Assembly: GCA_016617855.1 (NCBI GenBank)
Contig: JAECUM010003252.1
Coordinates: 32,597 to 96,596 of the forward strand
Length of the DNA: 64,000 nucleotides
Direction: 5' to 3'
From: Megalonaias nervosa
Lineage: Eukaryota; Mollusca; Bivalvia; Unionida; Unionidae
Of the stretch, positions 63,136 to 64,000 are shown in pieces. Positions within the stretch are counted from its first letter, which is position 1; each line of letters starts with the position of its first letter. The position numbers were made by a program, and so were the translations under genes. The notes under the pieces are model-generated. The model was not told where the DNA came from. It worked only from the letters and a program-made list of their open reading frames with translations, and ran no database searches.

Positions 63136-63645
63136 TCATTGACTCACCCACAGAGGACAGAGGCATTTGACATATTCAAATATTATCAGTTGATCATATT
63201 TTATTGAAAATGTAGATTTGTATATTTTATTTGCGACAAATTGTACCGATTGTGGATGTATGCCAAAATATTTGGCAGCTGCATTTATTGATGGAAAAGT
63301 TATTTCTTGGCCTGTTTCTGCATTTACGGCTTTAATAGCTCTCTTTCCGAATACTTTACACCTTCCTGTATTTCTACGTGTAGAATTCTGACTCTGTGTA
63401 ACAACTTGCAGGTTAGATAAATGATTATGTTTTGGATTTCCATCAATGTGATCAATTACAAGTCCATCTTTGATGACCTCATAAAAACATTCGTAGATGA
63501 ACCTATGTGAGAAATAATGGTTTTTCCCAGCACTGAATCTAAAATAACCAAATTTATCAAGACTACCGACTGGGTTTTTCGATTGGCAGTTTCTGATAGT
63601 ACTATCACGTGATGCTCCATAATTTTTAATGATTGGATGTGCCAC
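63136..63645 (-). CDS. HNH homing-type endonuclease
   Basis: About 170 codons. N-terminal NUMOD4-like part (KNYGASRDSTIRN), then the HNH core GLVIDHIDGNPKHNHLSNL with the metal-binding DH and H..N residues and the usual downstream QNSTRR, then a helix-turn-helix DNA-binding segment of NUMOD1 type (SINAAAKYFGIHPQSV). This is the layout of free-standing homing nucleases of phages and giant viruses. The open frame has no internal ATG: 63645 is GTG. An ATG in another frame at 63662-63664, right after a tatatatataa leader, suggests a one-base shift in the first 10 codons. Otherwise intact. Confidence 0.85.
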   Translation of the reverse strand: MAHPIIKNYGASRDSTIRNCQSKNPVGSLDKFGYFRFSAGKNHYFSHRFIYECFYEVIKDGLVIDHIDGNPKHNHLSNLQVVTQSQNSTRRNTGRCKVFGKRAIKAVNAETGQEITFPSINAAAKYFGIHPQSVQFVANKIYKSTFSIKYDQLIIFEYVKCLCPLWVSQ

Positions 63646-63757
63646 AAATTTCCTTTTGCTCCATTTATATATATATAATATTATTTGTTTAAAGCATTGT
63701 TTTGAAATCTGGCCAGATAATCTTCTACGGTTTTTATAGGAGATTTACCTGACAATG

Positions 63758-64000
63758 TCAAGGTATTATTTTTTTTAAATCATAATGTCGTTTTAATTCT
63801 CTGTATTTTTTACCGCCGCATTTTACACACAACTGAGTTTTTCCTCTGACTCCAACACCACACTGCACACACGGTTTTGGTCCTAAACTCCCATGTCTAA
63901 AGCACTGCATATGGTAGCTGCAGAATTTATTTACGCATGCTCTGTTACAAGGAGAAGTATTTCCGATTTTGAGCCAAATACATCGATTTTTTGTTTGAAT
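63758..64000 (-). CDS. C-terminal part of a Cys-rich zinc-binding protein (cut by window edge)
   Basis: 80 codons, open from the window edge to TGA at 63758-63760. Cys6, Cys18, Cys22, Cys27 and His30 form a treble-clef-like cluster, followed by a CxxC...CxxC zinc ribbon (PCVQCG and LCVKCGG) and a basic end. The rest of the protein lies to the right. Zinc clusters of this kind end several Polinton and homing-nuclease proteins, but I cannot assign the gene. Confidence 0.6.
   Translation of the reverse strand: MQTKNRCIWLKIGNTSPCNRACVNKFCSYHMQCFRHGSLGPKPCVQCGVGVRGKTQLCVKCGGKKYRELKRHYDLKKIIP

Larger units (their letters stand above)
54272..64000 (+). mobile_element. Polinton/Maverick-type (adintovirus-like) endogenous element, left part
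   Basis: A close-packed plus-strand module of eight virion-type genes (54272-61351), including a major capsid protein, a penton-type protein and an adenain-family protease, followed by an orphan gene, an HNH endonuclease and a Cys-rich protein. Protease plus double jelly-roll and penton proteins is the hallmark of Polintons and adintoviruses. DNA polymerase B, integrase and FtsK/HerA-type ATPase are not in the window and are expected to the right. About eight lesions are spread through the module. The exact left end lies between 53594 and 54271 and was not located. Confidence 0.85.

Overview
This window reads as nuclear DNA of an invertebrate animal, most likely a bivalve or other mollusc. 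It is AT-rich and dominated by satellites, microsatellites, tRNA-derived SINEs and decayed DNA transposons, with one widely spaced spliced gene and one endogenous viral element. The species is an inference: nothing in the window fixes it beyond repeat style and gene similarity.

Layout. (a) 1-22.9 kb: no credible gene. It holds clustered satellites (28-bp, 30-bp, 64-bp and another 30-bp array in the first 6.2 kb), SINE copies, a hairpin element at 12.3 kb, a hAT-type transposon remnant (16816-18192), and long blocks of a degenerate repeat that recurs up to 35 kb. (b) 22.9-53.6 kb, minus strand: one eight-exon gene, 23095-53593, whose exons splice in consistent phase into a 625-codon product. 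Its C-terminus matches RSRC2 (arginine/serine-rich coiled-coil protein 2). Its middle is a long RS domain and its N-terminus is acidic. Its introns carry SINEs with intact target-site duplications, two pogo/Tigger-like TIR elements, two hAT remnants and hairpin elements. (c) 54.3-64.0 kb: the left part of a Polinton/Maverick-type (adintovirus-like) element, running past the right edge. Eight plus-strand genes in a row encode a coiled-coil virion-type protein, a small pVI-like protein, a double jelly-roll-type major capsid protein, a hydrophobic pX/pVI-type minor protein, an adenain-family cysteine protease, a fibre-like protein with KKYVD repeats, a two-helix membrane protein and a penton-type minor capsid protein. 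After a non-coding stretch with a tRNA-like head and nested palindromes come a 140-codon orphan, an HNH homing-type endonuclease (minus) and the C-terminal part of a Cys-rich zinc-binding protein (minus, cut by the window edge).

How it fits together. The viral cassette is a morphogenesis module: two jelly-roll capsid proteins, a maturation protease and small precursor proteins with plausible cleavage sites. No DNA polymerase B, integrase or packaging ATPase is in the window; they are expected to the right if the element is complete. Several genes carry single stops or frameshifts while their neighbours are intact, so this copy looks recently dead, or the assembly has residual errors. The element starts less than 0.7 kb upstream of the start codon of the RSRC2-like gene, in divergent orientation.
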